From positions 1 through 57,630 of the forward strand of contig JAFGJO010000025.1 of assembly GCA_016929065.1 (NCBI GenBank): a stretch of 57,630 bases of DNA, read 5' to 3'. Under the pieces are notes generated by a model. The model worked only from the letters and a program-made list of their open reading frames with translations. It was not told where the DNA came from and ran no database searches. Both the position numbers and the translations under genes were made by a program. Shown piece by piece: positions 14,511 through 23,286 of this stretch (position 1 is its first letter; every line of letters begins with the position of its first letter). The stretch comes from Spirochaetales bacterium (GTDB taxonomy: Bacteria > Spirochaetota > Spirochaetia > SZUA-6 > RPPD01).

Positions 14511-15932
14511 ATGTTTCGGGCTGCAATCATTCTCTTTTATTTGTTTCTCGCCACATTTGCTTTTTGTGCAGATGCCGACAGTATCATCACAGCGGCGCTG
14601 GAGAATGATACGGAAATAAAGCTGTTGAAACTTCAATATGAAAAAGCGGTCTTGGACGATGTGTTCACCGGCAGACTGGATCCTGTGGAGTTTTCGATTA
14701 CAACAGGAAGAAACGGTATCGGGGTGCAATGGAATTGGACCCGTCCGGAAGATACATTCGGATTTTTTCTTGCACCGGAAGTGACCTTTTATTCCGGCGA
14801 AGAAATCGGTACGGCGATTACCGTGAGTGTGGGATATTCTGCGGCTGGATCGACGGAAAATGGACCTGATGTTGATATTGCTGTTTCGCAGTCCCTCAAC
14901 AGAATGCTGGGCTTATACCACAAAAAAAAGTGGAATGAGCTGTTGTCCTTTCATACCGTGGAACGGGCACGGCTCTCGCTTGCATCGCGGTCAGTGGATG
15001 TGCAAATCGATGTGTACGTACAGCTTTCCCTGTTGTATCAGGTTCGGCGTGAAATGCTCGATGCGTATGCGGAATTTATCCAGAGCGAGAGCAAATACAA
15101 AGAGATGACCACCTATAATTATTACCGGAAGGGAACCCCCTCCTGGGATCTTGTTGAAACAGAATATCTCCGGCTGAAAAATAAGCAGGAGACCCTGAAG
15201 GTAAAATGGGAGCGCCAGCGGGAACTGTTTTTTCTGCGGTTTGGGGTCAGGCTGGAGGCTGTTCCGGAAGAAATCCGCAGTCTCCCGGCAGAGTACGTCT
15301 CCGGAGCCCGGGACAGGGAACTGGCCGGTGAATATCTTGGCAAACTGAAGGAAGAGGCCTATAAGGAGAAAGTATTTCAGCTGCGAACCAAATATCCTGA
15401 ATTTGATCTGTTGTTCAATTTTCAGAATTATGAGGACAGCAGGCAGGGGATAAACAGCAATATTTCCACGGGATTGTCCTGGTCGTTGGGCGGGTTGTCG
15501 TTGTCTGTTTTGAGCGGCCTGCGGCTGGAGCAGGAACTGTTTTTTGTATCTTTTATTTTGACATATACACTCCCTGATTTCCAAAAAGAAGAATATGACC
15601 TGTCGGTGGCACAGAAAGAATATGAAATGAGTGCTCTGGAGACAAAGCTTGCCCGGCGTGAGGGGCAAATACAATTCGGGGAATATGAATTAACCTATCT
15701 TGATGCACTTGATTCACTGGAAAATCTTGACTATACCATAGAGCTGAAAGAGATTGAGATAAAAAAGGCCGAGGCGGATGTCCGTTCCGGACTGTTGAGC
15801 AGATCTGCTTTCCTGCGTCTTGAAACGCAGAGGGATTCTCTGTTGATGCAGAAGAATTCACTTGAGATATCCTGTATTGTTGCAGCACTTCGCACGCAAA
15901 AATTGGCATATCCGGAACCGAAACAGGAATAA
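14511..15932 (+). CDS. TolC-like outer-membrane efflux protein
   Basis: 473 residues with a signal peptide (MFRAAIILFYLFLATFAFCA). The mature chain shows the OEP pattern of long coiled-coil helices (residues about 20-55, 145-215, 365-465) alternating with beta-strand stretches (SLGGLSLSVLSG, SFILTYTLPDF). This would trimerise into an outer-membrane and periplasmic duct for a tripartite pump. No RND, MFP or ABC partner is adjacent, so its pump must be encoded elsewhere. The extended -10 lies 6 nt before the ATG, suggesting leaderless translation. The gene is convergent with the AraC regulator. Confidence 0.75.
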   Translation: MFRAAIILFYLFLATFAFCADADSIITAALENDTEIKLLKLQYEKAVLDDVFTGRLDPVEFSITTGRNGIGVQWNWTRPEDTFGFFLAPEVTFYSGEEIGTAITVSVGYSAAGSTENGPDVDIAVSQSLNRMLGLYHKKKWNELLSFHTVERARLSLASRSVDVQIDVYVQLSLLYQVRREMLDAYAEFIQSESKYKEMTTYNYYRKGTPSWDLVETEYLRLKNKQETLKVKWERQRELFFLRFGVRLEAVPEEIRSLPAEYVSGARDRELAGEYLGKLKEEAYKEKVFQLRTKYPEFDLLFNFQNYEDSRQGINSNISTGLSWSLGGLSLSVLSGLRLEQELFFVSFILTYTLPDFQKEEYDLSVAQKEYEMSALETKLARREGQIQFGEYELTYLDALDSLENLDYTIELKEIEIKKAEADVRSGLLSRSAFLRLETQRDSLLMQKNSLEISCIVAALRTQKLAYPEPKQE

Positions 15933-15945
15933 TCCTGACAGTGTA

Positions 15946-16908
15946 TTAATAGTTTTTCTTTACGTATTTTTTACGGTAATCAGCCGGGGTGGTCTCAAAA
16001 TGTTTTTTGAATATTCGTCCGAAATGCGTTGCATCCTGAAACCCGACCTTTGCCATGATTTCATTAATACTCAACCTGGTATTGTGCAGCAGGGATGCGG
16101 CAATATCCATCCGCAGTTTTGTCAGGTATCCGAGGACGGTCATTTTCATCTGTTGCTTGAAGCTTGATGCGAGTGTGGTCCTGTTTGTATTCAGGGCACG
16201 GGCAATATCCTCAATTGATATTTTTTCTGAATAATTCAGATACAAATGTAGAATGGTTTTTTCAACCAGGTTTCTGCTCTGCAGGTCATCCTGATTGTTC
16301 TTTTGGCTGGTTTTGAGTAATATCCCGGGATAGTTGTTCCCTGTATTTTCGGATATGAAGCAGATCAGAAAGAGCAGCTGGATCAAAAGGCCCCGTGCGG
16401 TGCATGGCCAAAACTTGTCTTTTTGGGCATCCAGTTCATGGTGAATTGCTGTAAACAGGTTTTTCAGGTTGTTTGCCGTAATATGGTCGATCGGGATGAT
16501 CCGGTCTACGGCATGCCGCCCGATCAGCGGTTTCAGAATAAAACGGTCCTGGCGGGCAGTCCTTGAAAATGGATATTCCGGATCATAAATATTCGAAAAG
16601 GTAAAATCACTGTTGACGACATCCGGATGAAAATACATCTTGTGCATTTTCAGCTGGGTTGGATTTTCGATAAGGCATTGCTCTTTCTCGCGCAAAAGCA
16701 GAAGCATGGGTGCAAGAATCCCTGTTTTATCTTTTTTGAAATTAATAATGCCGGTACCATTTTCGATTAAAACAATCTGGAGGCGGTCATTGAGCTTCTC
16801 TGGTACAGATTTCTGGTTCATCTCAACAACATACGGGATTTTCATCTCTGGATAAAAATCTCTTCCTGCTGTGATAAATCGAAGTACTGTTTTTGAAGGC
16901 ATAGGCAT
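15946..16908 (-). CDS. AraC-family transcriptional regulator
   Basis: The protein has 320 residues. The last 105 hold two helix-turn-helices: ISIEDIARALNTNRTTLASSFKQQ, and INEIMAKVGFQDATHFGRIFKKHFETTPADYRKKY, the usual AraC signature. The N-terminal 200 residues are a cupin-like ligand domain (VVEMNQ, LIENGTGIINF). A consensus promoter (16911-16939) places the transcription start at the third codon, itself ATG (16902), so the protein probably begins MPSKTVL rather than MPMPSK. The ligand is unknown. Carbohydrate control is common in this group, but no sugar operon is adjacent. Confidence 0.9.
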   Translation of the reverse strand: MPMPSKTVLRFITAGRDFYPEMKIPYVVEMNQKSVPEKLNDRLQIVLIENGTGIINFKKDKTGILAPMLLLLREKEQCLIENPTQLKMHKMYFHPDVVNSDFTFSNIYDPEYPFSRTARQDRFILKPLIGRHAVDRIIPIDHITANNLKNLFTAIHHELDAQKDKFWPCTARGLLIQLLFLICFISENTGNNYPGILLKTSQKNNQDDLQSRNLVEKTILHLYLNYSEKISIEDIARALNTNRTTLASSFKQQMKMTVLGYLTKLRMDIAASLLHNTRLSINEIMAKVGFQDATHFGRIFKKHFETTPADYRKKYVKKNY

Positions 16909-16910
16909 TA

Positions 16911-16939
16911 ATAATAAAAAGTCTCTAAAAAGATGTCAA
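16911..16939 (-). promoter_or_regulatory. Consensus promoter of the AraC-family gene (leaderless layout)
   Basis: TTGACA (16934-16939), 17 bp, TATTAT (16911-16916) on the minus strand. Eight bases separate the -10 from the ATG at 16902, so the transcript would begin at or next to that codon. Confidence 0.7.
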
Positions 16940-16977
16940 TGTGTTTTCCTGAAATAGTTCCTGTTTCAGGAAGTTTT

Positions 16978-17367
16978 TCATTTCGGTTCCGCTTTCTGGA
17001 CATATAACGTCCGTGCTCCAATGACCGACCCGTCAATGTGGAAGGAGAGGGTATAGCTTCCGGGACGGGGGAAGACTGCACCCATGATCGTCGGGGTCAG
17101 TTCAACGACATCAGAGGTTGATGCGACTTCGATTTTTCCCGATATCGGTATAATTACCTGACTTGTTTCCTCTTCGATAAGATTGAGGGCAAATTCATGC
17201 GCTCCGGTGAGATTCGTTGCAGCGGCATAAATTGCCCAGGTTGGAAATGCGACCGGATATTTTTCTGCGTGAAACCGGTTAAAAGTCCCGATGATACCTT
17301 TTTTATTGTTGTTTTCTGTAATAACGCGGTCGGCGAACAACAGGCCGACAAGAACTGGTTCACTCAT
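16978..17367 (-). CDS. DUF6941-like small protein
   Basis: 129 residues, beta-rich, with the N-terminal LVGLLFADRVI and later NRFHAEKYPVAFPTWAIYAAAT. I associate these with a hypothetical family (DUF6941) of unknown function. There is no signal peptide, so it is cytoplasmic. AAAGGAG precedes the ATG. The C-terminal half (GSYTLSFHIDGSVIGARTLYV) resembles an immunoglobulin-like beta sandwich. It stands alone between the AraC gene and a 495-bp noncoding stretch. Confidence 0.65.
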   Translation of the reverse strand: MSEPVLVGLLFADRVITENNNKKGIIGTFNRFHAEKYPVAFPTWAIYAAATNLTGAHEFALNLIEEETSQVIIPISGKIEVASTSDVVELTPTIMGAVFPRPGSYTLSFHIDGSVIGARTLYVQKAEPK

Positions 17368-17862
17368 GAAAAGACTCCTTTCAGTGGTATACTATAATAA
17401 TTATGCAAATTTGGGAATGCGCCCGTTCTTTTTTTCAGTAAAAACCTTTCTTTTTTCTTTATTTTATCAGGATTTCGATATAGAATATTTTCCGAATTCC
17501 AAAAAGGCGGCGTGAAAATGAAAAAAATAATGAATTTCCTCATGACCGGAAGTACCCGCGGCGTTGCCAGAGAGGGAAAGGGAAGCGGTGTCCTGGTTGG
17601 TGCGCTTTCTCCGGGAATAAAAGTGTTGACATGATTGTCCGGCATGTCACTCAAATGAGTATAAAAGGGAAGTGTAAAAAAGATGTCAAAGTTGAGTAAA
17701 ACATTGTAAAATATTGTTATCGAAACATCAAAACCGGGAAAGATGCACACAGACGATATTTGCTTGGGCACCGGTTTGCGGTTTTTCCAGGACAATTATC
17801 CTTGACTGTACTACTGAAATCTGTTTATCATGCGATTACTATTTTGTGTTCAGGAGGTGACA
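17368..17862. other. 495-bp intergenic region with dyads and a promoter
   Basis: No convincing gene. A 38-codon frame (17518-17634) lacks family resemblance. At 17627-17649 there is a perfect inverted repeat, TGACATG and CATGTCA with a 9-base spacer, immediately followed by ACTCA-AA-TGAGT (17649-17660). A candidate promoter for the carbonic-anhydrase-like gene is TTGACT (17802-17807), 18 bp, TATCAT (17826-17831). Confidence 0.5.
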
Positions 17863-18405
17863 ATGAACCGGGTTGTCGCTGTTGGGAAACCGGAAGATAT
17901 TTTCCAGCCCTACATAAATACTCCCATAGAAAAACTGCTGGCATATCATAATTTTGGGGCTGAACACGAGGTGTATACAAGTGCCCAGTTGTTGATCGGC
18001 ATGTGCATGGACAACCGGAAACGCCTCATCATTCCGGACAATTTTGCCTATATTATCCGTACCGGCGGGGGAAATCTCCGATACAGTGAATTCAAGGTGT
18101 CCTATGCAATCGCGGTAGGCGGCGTCCAGGCGATCACTCTTATTGCCCACAATAATTGCAGTATGGTGAACCTCATGGCAAGAAAAATACAATTTATCGA
18201 CGGGCTTGTTGAAAACGGCGGATGGGACAGGGAAATGGCCGAAGATCATTTTAACCACTTTTCACCCATGTTCGAAATCGGCAATGAAATTGATTTTGTA
18301 CTGAGTGAAACAAAACGGCTTCGTCTTCGGTATCCCGGTGTAATGGTTGCCCCGCTTCTTTTTAATGTCGATGACTCCAGGCTGTACCAGATTCGGGAGC
18401 AGTAA
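17863..18405 (+). CDS. Beta-carbonic-anhydrase-like protein, divergent
   Basis: 180 residues from the ATG at 17863, behind CAGGAGG. The active-site skeleton of beta-carbonic anhydrases is present: C48-x-D50-x-R52 (MCMDNR) and H96-x-x-C99 (AHNNCSM), supplying the Cys2His zinc site and the Asp/Arg dyad. Around these the sequence departs from canonical enzymes: HNNCSM replaces HxxCGA, and GTGGGNLR replaces NAGN. It could hydrate CO2 or be a family member with another activity. The expected reaction is CO2 plus water to bicarbonate, in the cytoplasm. It is monocistronic and separated from the barrel protein gene, which is convergent. Confidence 0.75.
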   Translation: MNRVVAVGKPEDIFQPYINTPIEKLLAYHNFGAEHEVYTSAQLLIGMCMDNRKRLIIPDNFAYIIRTGGGNLRYSEFKVSYAIAVGGVQAITLIAHNNCSMVNLMARKIQFIDGLVENGGWDREMAEDHFNHFSPMFEIGNEIDFVLSETKRLRLRYPGVMVAPLLFNVDDSRLYQIREQ

Positions 18406-18469
18406 GAGAATACTCTGCCGGAAACTTTCCCCGGACGTTCACCGGTTTTCTGTTGTCCGGCGGATCTAT

Positions 18470-19735
18470 TTAAAAAACAAATTGTAATTCTATACTCGCC
18501 GCAGCAATGTTTGCCTTGTACAATGTAAATTCATCACCCTTTTCGCCGCCAAAATAAATAATACTCACTTTTAACGGCATGACACCAGTAATTGAAAACG
18601 TATTGCTGAACCGGATTGAAAATGAAAGATCGGAGAAATTGACAATTGCTGAAATAGCAGTGTCCACAAAATCCGCAAAAGAGTTTTGTTTTGAAATACC
18701 TGCAAAGGCATAATATTTGCCAATGGAAAAGGGGGTAAATGGCGGATCAAGTATTGCCGCTTGAGTGTCATCGGTGCCGGTTGAGTTGTAAAAAAATTCA
18801 GCTCTGATAATCCAGTCGGAGAGCTCACCGGCTGTCCGTTCGAACCCGATTGATGCCGAATAGCCGTCAAATTCAGCCGTTATGGTCGCTGCGCCGGTGT
18901 AATGGAACGCCATTGCGTGTTCGGTATATATATCAAATCCAAGAATACTGCCCGCAGCATCGAATCCATATTTTGTCACCAGCCGGTCTTCTGTTCCATT
19001 GATAAAACCGGTAAGCCCCCATGCAAACCCGCCAAGCACCGCGTCAATTCTGACTGCGGCGTTTGTTCCGTAAAAAATATTATTGATATTTCCCGATTCA
19101 ACTGAATCGGTAAAATCAAACAGGAGCGTCACTGTTCCGGAGGGGAAGGGGATTTGGGTTTTTATTGCGGGAATACCCTGGCGCAGATCGAGAGTTTCAA
19201 ACCCGGCAGACTGTTCAAGATTGACAAAATCTACCGGTGTCCAGAAAAAAGAGGCCCCCCATGAGTTGATCTGGTTTCCCGCCCGTATATAGACTGCTTT
19301 GTTAAAATCAAAATCAATAAAAAACTCCGAGAGTGAATACTCCAGAACAAACACATTATCAGCACTGTAGGGGCCGGAAGGGAGTATGTAGGATGAATCA
19401 TTTGTCGCCTGAAAGATTTTGTTGGAAAGATTGTATGACAAAAACATGGCACCCAGCCGGGGATCAGAGATTTTGACAAAGGGTTTTCCGGACAGGGAGG
19501 AAGATGCATATCCGCCGAAATCAGGACCGGTTATCACCTCGGTCTGAAATACAAATGATCCTCCAAACAGTATCTCCGGCTTGCTTGTCGTATCCTCGGC
19601 AATGCTCTCCTTGACCGAGGCGTCGAATTCATCGGTATTAAACGGATCATCGGCGCCGGCTGTATCCTGGGAAAAAGCATTCCCGTAAACCATTATGAAA
19701 AGCATTATCGATATGGTCAGTATGAACCGGAACAT
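18470..19735 (-). CDS. Outer-membrane beta-barrel protein of the ABC/LolA operon
   Basis: 421 residues with a signal peptide (MFRFILTISIMLFIMVYGNAFS) and a low-complexity acidic linker. The remainder alternates aromatic and polar residues in amphipathic strands and ends in phenylalanine (LQFVF), the outer-membrane insertion signature. It is the last gene of a five-gene operon, 17 nt after the LolA-like gene, and AAGGAG precedes its ATG. Proteins of this size following a LolA-like gene are known in other bacteria (for example DUF1302-type partners), but I cannot assign a family here. It is probably the outer-membrane terminus of an export path. Confidence 0.75.
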   Translation of the reverse strand: MFRFILTISIMLFIMVYGNAFSQDTAGADDPFNTDEFDASVKESIAEDTTSKPEILFGGSFVFQTEVITGPDFGGYASSSLSGKPFVKISDPRLGAMFLSYNLSNKIFQATNDSSYILPSGPYSADNVFVLEYSLSEFFIDFDFNKAVYIRAGNQINSWGASFFWTPVDFVNLEQSAGFETLDLRQGIPAIKTQIPFPSGTVTLLFDFTDSVESGNINNIFYGTNAAVRIDAVLGGFAWGLTGFINGTEDRLVTKYGFDAAGSILGFDIYTEHAMAFHYTGAATITAEFDGYSASIGFERTAGELSDWIIRAEFFYNSTGTDDTQAAILDPPFTPFSIGKYYAFAGISKQNSFADFVDTAISAIVNFSDLSFSIRFSNTFSITGVMPLKVSIIYFGGEKGDEFTLYKANIAAASIELQFVF

Positions 19736-19752
19736 TTTTTCTCCTTGTGCTG

Positions 19753-20517
19753 TCAGCGGGACTGCTGCTCAAGAAACTGGCGGGTAAAAATATTCCCGGC
19801 GATATTGGCCGTGGAAATATTCTCATTGGTAATCAGTGTTTTTTGGCCCGCTTCCAGATGGTTTACTGCCAGCAGTTTCGTGACAATGTATTTCCCCGGA
19901 GCAACGGAGGCATAGTCCACATAATAGAAAGTCCGCAGCAGGGTTTCTGATACGGAAAAGTTTTCCACCTTCACCGGAAGCCCGTCGGTTTTTCTGACAT
20001 ACCATTTCTGAACCGGAAACGAAACATCAAGGGTTTTTGCATCAAGCCGGATAACATCGCATTCCCATTTTGAGACGGTTTCTGTGCCCAGATACCGTGC
20101 GTTGAATTTCTCCAGGCTGGTAAGCCTGCCGAAGATGTCGGTGCGCACATCGGTCGACCCGATATCATCTTTTCTGTTGCGGTAGACAAACTCGCGCGTT
20201 GTCGGGAGATACAGATACAGGTCGTCACCGCTTCTGAAGTAGCCTTTGCCTTTTTCACTCTCCGGGTATTCGAACAGGATCGTGAACAGTCCGGCAGCAT
20301 CCCGTCGGTATATTTTAATTTTCAGCACCCGGTCAGCTTCATTCTGTTTTTTCTGAACGAGCGTGAAACTGGACTGGACATCATATCCGTCCAGATTGAG
20401 TTTGTTTTCGAAGGCGTTGATAATGGCAACAGCTTTTACATCATTCTGCGTCTGTGCAAAAGAATATATTCCAGCCATGAAAAACAAGGCTGTCAGCAAT
20501 ACTATTTTTATTTTCAT
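19753..20517 (-). CDS. LolA-like periplasmic lipid/lipoprotein carrier
   Basis: 254 residues with a signal peptide (MKIKIVLLTALFFMAGIYSFA). It fits the outer-membrane lipoprotein-sorting protein group (COG2834). Features are an N-terminal helix (DVKAVAIINAFENKLNLDGYDVQSSFTL), then repeated strands with KIYRRDAAGLFTILFEYPESEKGKGYFRSGDDLYLYLPTTREF, an open hydrophobic half-barrel, and YVRKTDGLPVKVENF. It would accept hydrophobic cargo from the FtsX-type ABC transporter encoded upstream and deliver it to the barrel protein encoded downstream. Tight spacing and AGGAG support one operon. The cargo is not identifiable. Confidence 0.85.
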   Translation of the reverse strand: MKIKIVLLTALFFMAGIYSFAQTQNDVKAVAIINAFENKLNLDGYDVQSSFTLVQKKQNEADRVLKIKIYRRDAAGLFTILFEYPESEKGKGYFRSGDDLYLYLPTTREFVYRNRKDDIGSTDVRTDIFGRLTSLEKFNARYLGTETVSKWECDVIRLDAKTLDVSFPVQKWYVRKTDGLPVKVENFSVSETLLRTFYYVDYASVAPGKYIVTKLLAVNHLEAGQKTLITNENISTANIAGNIFTRQFLEQQSR

Positions 20518-20537
20518 TTTTCGCTTACTCCTCTGTT

Positions 20538-21857
20538 TTAAAATGTCGAATTCAGTGCATCCACCGGTTTGATTCTCCCGCCGTACCGGGCCGGAAAAAA
20601 TGAGAAAAATGCAGTGAATGCTGCAATTATGAAAAATACAATACCGGTATCAAGCAGTGTGGGAATAAACACCAGCCTGCTCTCGTTCAGAATGATTGCG
20701 AGGCTTGAGTTCGGCGGAAAAACAATCAATCGGAGCAGAAATATCACGCCAATCGATACCAGTATTCCTGCGGCCGAAAAGATTGCAGCCAGTGCCGTAT
20801 TTTCCAGGACAAAAAGCCCGATGATCCCGCTGCGTTCCAGGCCGATTGTCCGCATGGTGCCGATTTCCTTCATTCTTTCATTGATGGTCATTCTGAGATT
20901 GATAAATATTGACACAGCAATAATAAACAGCAGAATTCCTGCGATGAATATCCCTGAGCTGTTCACCACAAAAAGAATATTCGCCATGATTGACAGCACT
21001 TCATCAATGGTGGAGACAGTCAGTCTGATAACATCGGTATCTGTATCTTCAATCGCATATTTCGGACTTGCCGCCGCGACTGCGTTTATTGCATCGGTCG
21101 AATTTTGGGGCCGTGATACAACAAAGCCCTGCGCTCCGAGCGAGACCATCACCTGTTCTCTTTTTTCGGCAATGTTCGCGGTATCCGGAAAGTAGACAAA
21201 CAGGGTGGTCGCCGTATCATCATTGGCGAGGTCCACCGACTGCAGGTAGTCGAAGTGGCACAGCACAAGGTCCTTTAAAAAATAGTTTTCCGTTTCATGA
21301 ATCCCGGCTATTTTCAGGATGCCGGTGTTGAACGCGCCGAACCGGGTCCTCCGGGAAAGCAGGACATCTTCTCCGTTTTTCAGTTCGAAATAGTCGGCAA
21401 CGGATTTCGGGATAATCACAGCGTTTTCTGTTTCTGTAAAAACATTCCAGTTTCCCTCTCTGAAAAACAGTTCGTTTTGATAGCTTGAATCATTTTGCAC
21501 ATCAATCCCGGTAAATGACAGGCGTTTTGATACGCCGTTATAATACAGGTCAGAGGAAAAACTGTATCGTGCCAGAATGGAAGCATCAGGATACAGGTTT
21601 TTAATGGTCTGTGTAATTTCTGGATATTTTTTTATCCCAAGATACGCGCGTCTGCCGGTGACATATTCACCGGAAAAGGTCAAATGTCCGGCTGTGCCCC
21701 GTACAAGACTCGAAGAAACGGTTACCCGTACCCCGTTGGAAAATGACAGTACCAGGAGTAAAAGAATGGTCACTACTGTATAATTTATTCCAAGTGTCAT
21801 GGCCCTTTTTTTGTTTCGAAATGCATTTTTAAACGCCAATCTGATAAAATTCAGCAT
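20538..21857 (-). CDS. FtsX/LolE-type ABC transporter permease (second)
   Basis: 439 residues in the MacB/LolCE permease topology: one N-terminal helix (about 16-40), a large extracytoplasmic domain, then three C-terminal helices preceded by INLRMTINERMKEIGTMRTIG, the coupling motif contacting the ATPase. It ends at PARYGGRIKPVDALNSTF. It is the second of two non-identical permeases, so the transporter is probably a heterodimer like LolCDE. It lies 9 nt after the first permease with AGGAG in between. Confidence 0.9.
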   Translation of the reverse strand: MLNFIRLAFKNAFRNKKRAMTLGINYTVVTILLLLVLSFSNGVRVTVSSSLVRGTAGHLTFSGEYVTGRRAYLGIKKYPEITQTIKNLYPDASILARYSFSSDLYYNGVSKRLSFTGIDVQNDSSYQNELFFREGNWNVFTETENAVIIPKSVADYFELKNGEDVLLSRRTRFGAFNTGILKIAGIHETENYFLKDLVLCHFDYLQSVDLANDDTATTLFVYFPDTANIAEKREQVMVSLGAQGFVVSRPQNSTDAINAVAAASPKYAIEDTDTDVIRLTVSTIDEVLSIMANILFVVNSSGIFIAGILLFIIAVSIFINLRMTINERMKEIGTMRTIGLERSGIIGLFVLENTALAAIFSAAGILVSIGVIFLLRLIVFPPNSSLAIILNESRLVFIPTLLDTGIVFFIIAAFTAFFSFFPARYGGRIKPVDALNSTF

Positions 21858-21866
21858 ACTGCACTC

Positions 21867-23276
21867 CTATTTATTCAGCATTGCCTGAAGCGGGCTGATT
21901 TTTGTTGCAACGCGTATCGGGTACAGGGTCGCAAGAATACTGACAATAACAACAACTGCTATTGCTTCAATGAAGGGTTTCGCATTCAACAGCAGCGGAA
22001 GATTTCCTCCGCCGATCAGATACTGCGAGACAATGTCGGGAAGCGGCACTCCTGACGGTCCAAGCAGTACGGTCAGCAGGAACGCAGCTGCAATACCCAG
22101 ACCCCCGAAAAACAAATTCAGCACAAGGGTTTCCGAGAGAAATAAATTTCGGATAAAACTTTTCTCGCTGCCGAGCGCCCGCATGGTCCCGATTTCGTGT
22201 GTCCGCTCAATTATGTTTATGATCAGTGTGTTCATGAAAATAAAAGAGACGATCAGAAAAATAAGGGCGACGATGGTATAAATCACCGCGTTCAGGGACC
22301 GGGCAATCGGGGCAAAAAAACCGCTGGCCTGGTCCCACGGCGCAGTAGAGACGCCAAGTCCCGCTGCTTCTATCTCCTGCTGAATGGCGGCAATCGTCTC
22401 ATGATTCCTGAGTTTGACGGCGATCATTGTGTATCCCGAAATTACTTCAGATTCAAGCGTGTCGACGTCGATTGAATCAAACCCTGTATCCTCTGCCAAT
22501 GCAAAAATGTCATCTTCCCCGGAAGCGGAAAAAGCCTTTTCGTATGAGTCGGGAAGCGATTCTGTTTTTACTCCGGTAAAATTATACAGTTGGGCATAGG
22601 AGGTGATATCCACAAAATTGATATAGTCAAAAATGTTTTTAAACAAGGCCGGCTCGAAGATGCCCAGTATTTCCGTGTTCACTGCATTCACCGAACCGCC
22701 CGGCGTGATTCCAAGAAACGTTGCTTTTTCTCCCGGCAGGAGCGTCACATCATAGCTTTGCCGGTAGCGTTCATTCTGTGCCTGACTAATGACAATGCCC
22801 TGTAAAAAAGTACCGGAAGCCTGATCGATGTTGAAATAGGAACCCTCCTGAATTCTGACAATGTCAAAAGCCTTCTGATATAAAACCGGGTCGACAGCAT
22901 AGTAGATCAGTGGCAGTTCGATTTTTTTATTGTTGCGTTCAACCGATAAAATTGAATAATTCTGTGCAATCGGGACAATCAGATCAATCTGGGGGTTATC
23001 GGTCAGCCAGGTGGTTACTTTCTCAATATCGCCGATAACGGGAAGCGGTGTGGTAAAGGCAAACGGCGAGGGCTGCTCTTTTGATTTTTCAGAATAGACA
23101 ATCAAATCACCGGTAAAATTATTGATAATTGATTCTTTTGAGTACCACACAGCCGACTGGGCAAACGTTTCACCAAACACCAGAAGAAGGGTCCCGGCAA
23201 AAACAAGAATTCCGATGGATATCATCCGCCGTTTTCTGCGCAGTAAAGTCCGGACTGCAAGTTTGATGATGACCAT
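21867..23276 (-). CDS. FtsX/LolC-type ABC transporter permease (first)
   Basis: 469 residues from ATG 23276, behind AAGGAG; an upstream in-frame start at 23300 would overlap the ATPase gene. The topology is that of LolC/MacB: an N-terminal helix, about 300 periplasmic residues, and three C-terminal helices. The coupling stretch is INIIERTHEIGTMRALGSEK and the terminus is ATLYPIRVATKISPLQAMLNK. It pairs with 20538-21857 and uses the ATPase directly upstream. A fully periplasmic central domain suggests handover of cargo to the LolA-like protein. Confidence 0.9.
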   Translation of the reverse strand: MVIIKLAVRTLLRRKRRMISIGILVFAGTLLLVFGETFAQSAVWYSKESIINNFTGDLIVYSEKSKEQPSPFAFTTPLPVIGDIEKVTTWLTDNPQIDLIVPIAQNYSILSVERNNKKIELPLIYYAVDPVLYQKAFDIVRIQEGSYFNIDQASGTFLQGIVISQAQNERYRQSYDVTLLPGEKATFLGITPGGSVNAVNTEILGIFEPALFKNIFDYINFVDITSYAQLYNFTGVKTESLPDSYEKAFSASGEDDIFALAEDTGFDSIDVDTLESEVISGYTMIAVKLRNHETIAAIQQEIEAAGLGVSTAPWDQASGFFAPIARSLNAVIYTIVALIFLIVSFIFMNTLIINIIERTHEIGTMRALGSEKSFIRNLFLSETLVLNLFFGGLGIAAAFLLTVLLGPSGVPLPDIVSQYLIGGGNLPLLLNAKPFIEAIAVVVIVSILATLYPIRVATKISPLQAMLNK

Positions 23277-23286
23277 ACCCTGCTCC

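Noticed and set aside
14991-15674. 227-codon frame antisense to the TolC-like gene
   Set aside because: It is a shadow of a gene with a signal peptide and coiled-coil pattern. The translation is rich in Gln, His and Phe without motifs.
17518-17634. 38-codon plus-strand frame starting MKKIMNF
   Set aside because: The ribosome site is weak, no domain is seen and it ends in a dyad. Kept only as part of the intergenic description.
17364-17795. 143-codon minus-strand frame
   Set aside because: It has a low-complexity Phe/Ile-rich translation, starts without a ribosome site, and covers a region with promoter-like dyads.
20569-21195. 208-codon frame antisense to the second FtsX permease
   Set aside because: It mirrors membrane codons and has no ribosome site. 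The sense gene is well supported.
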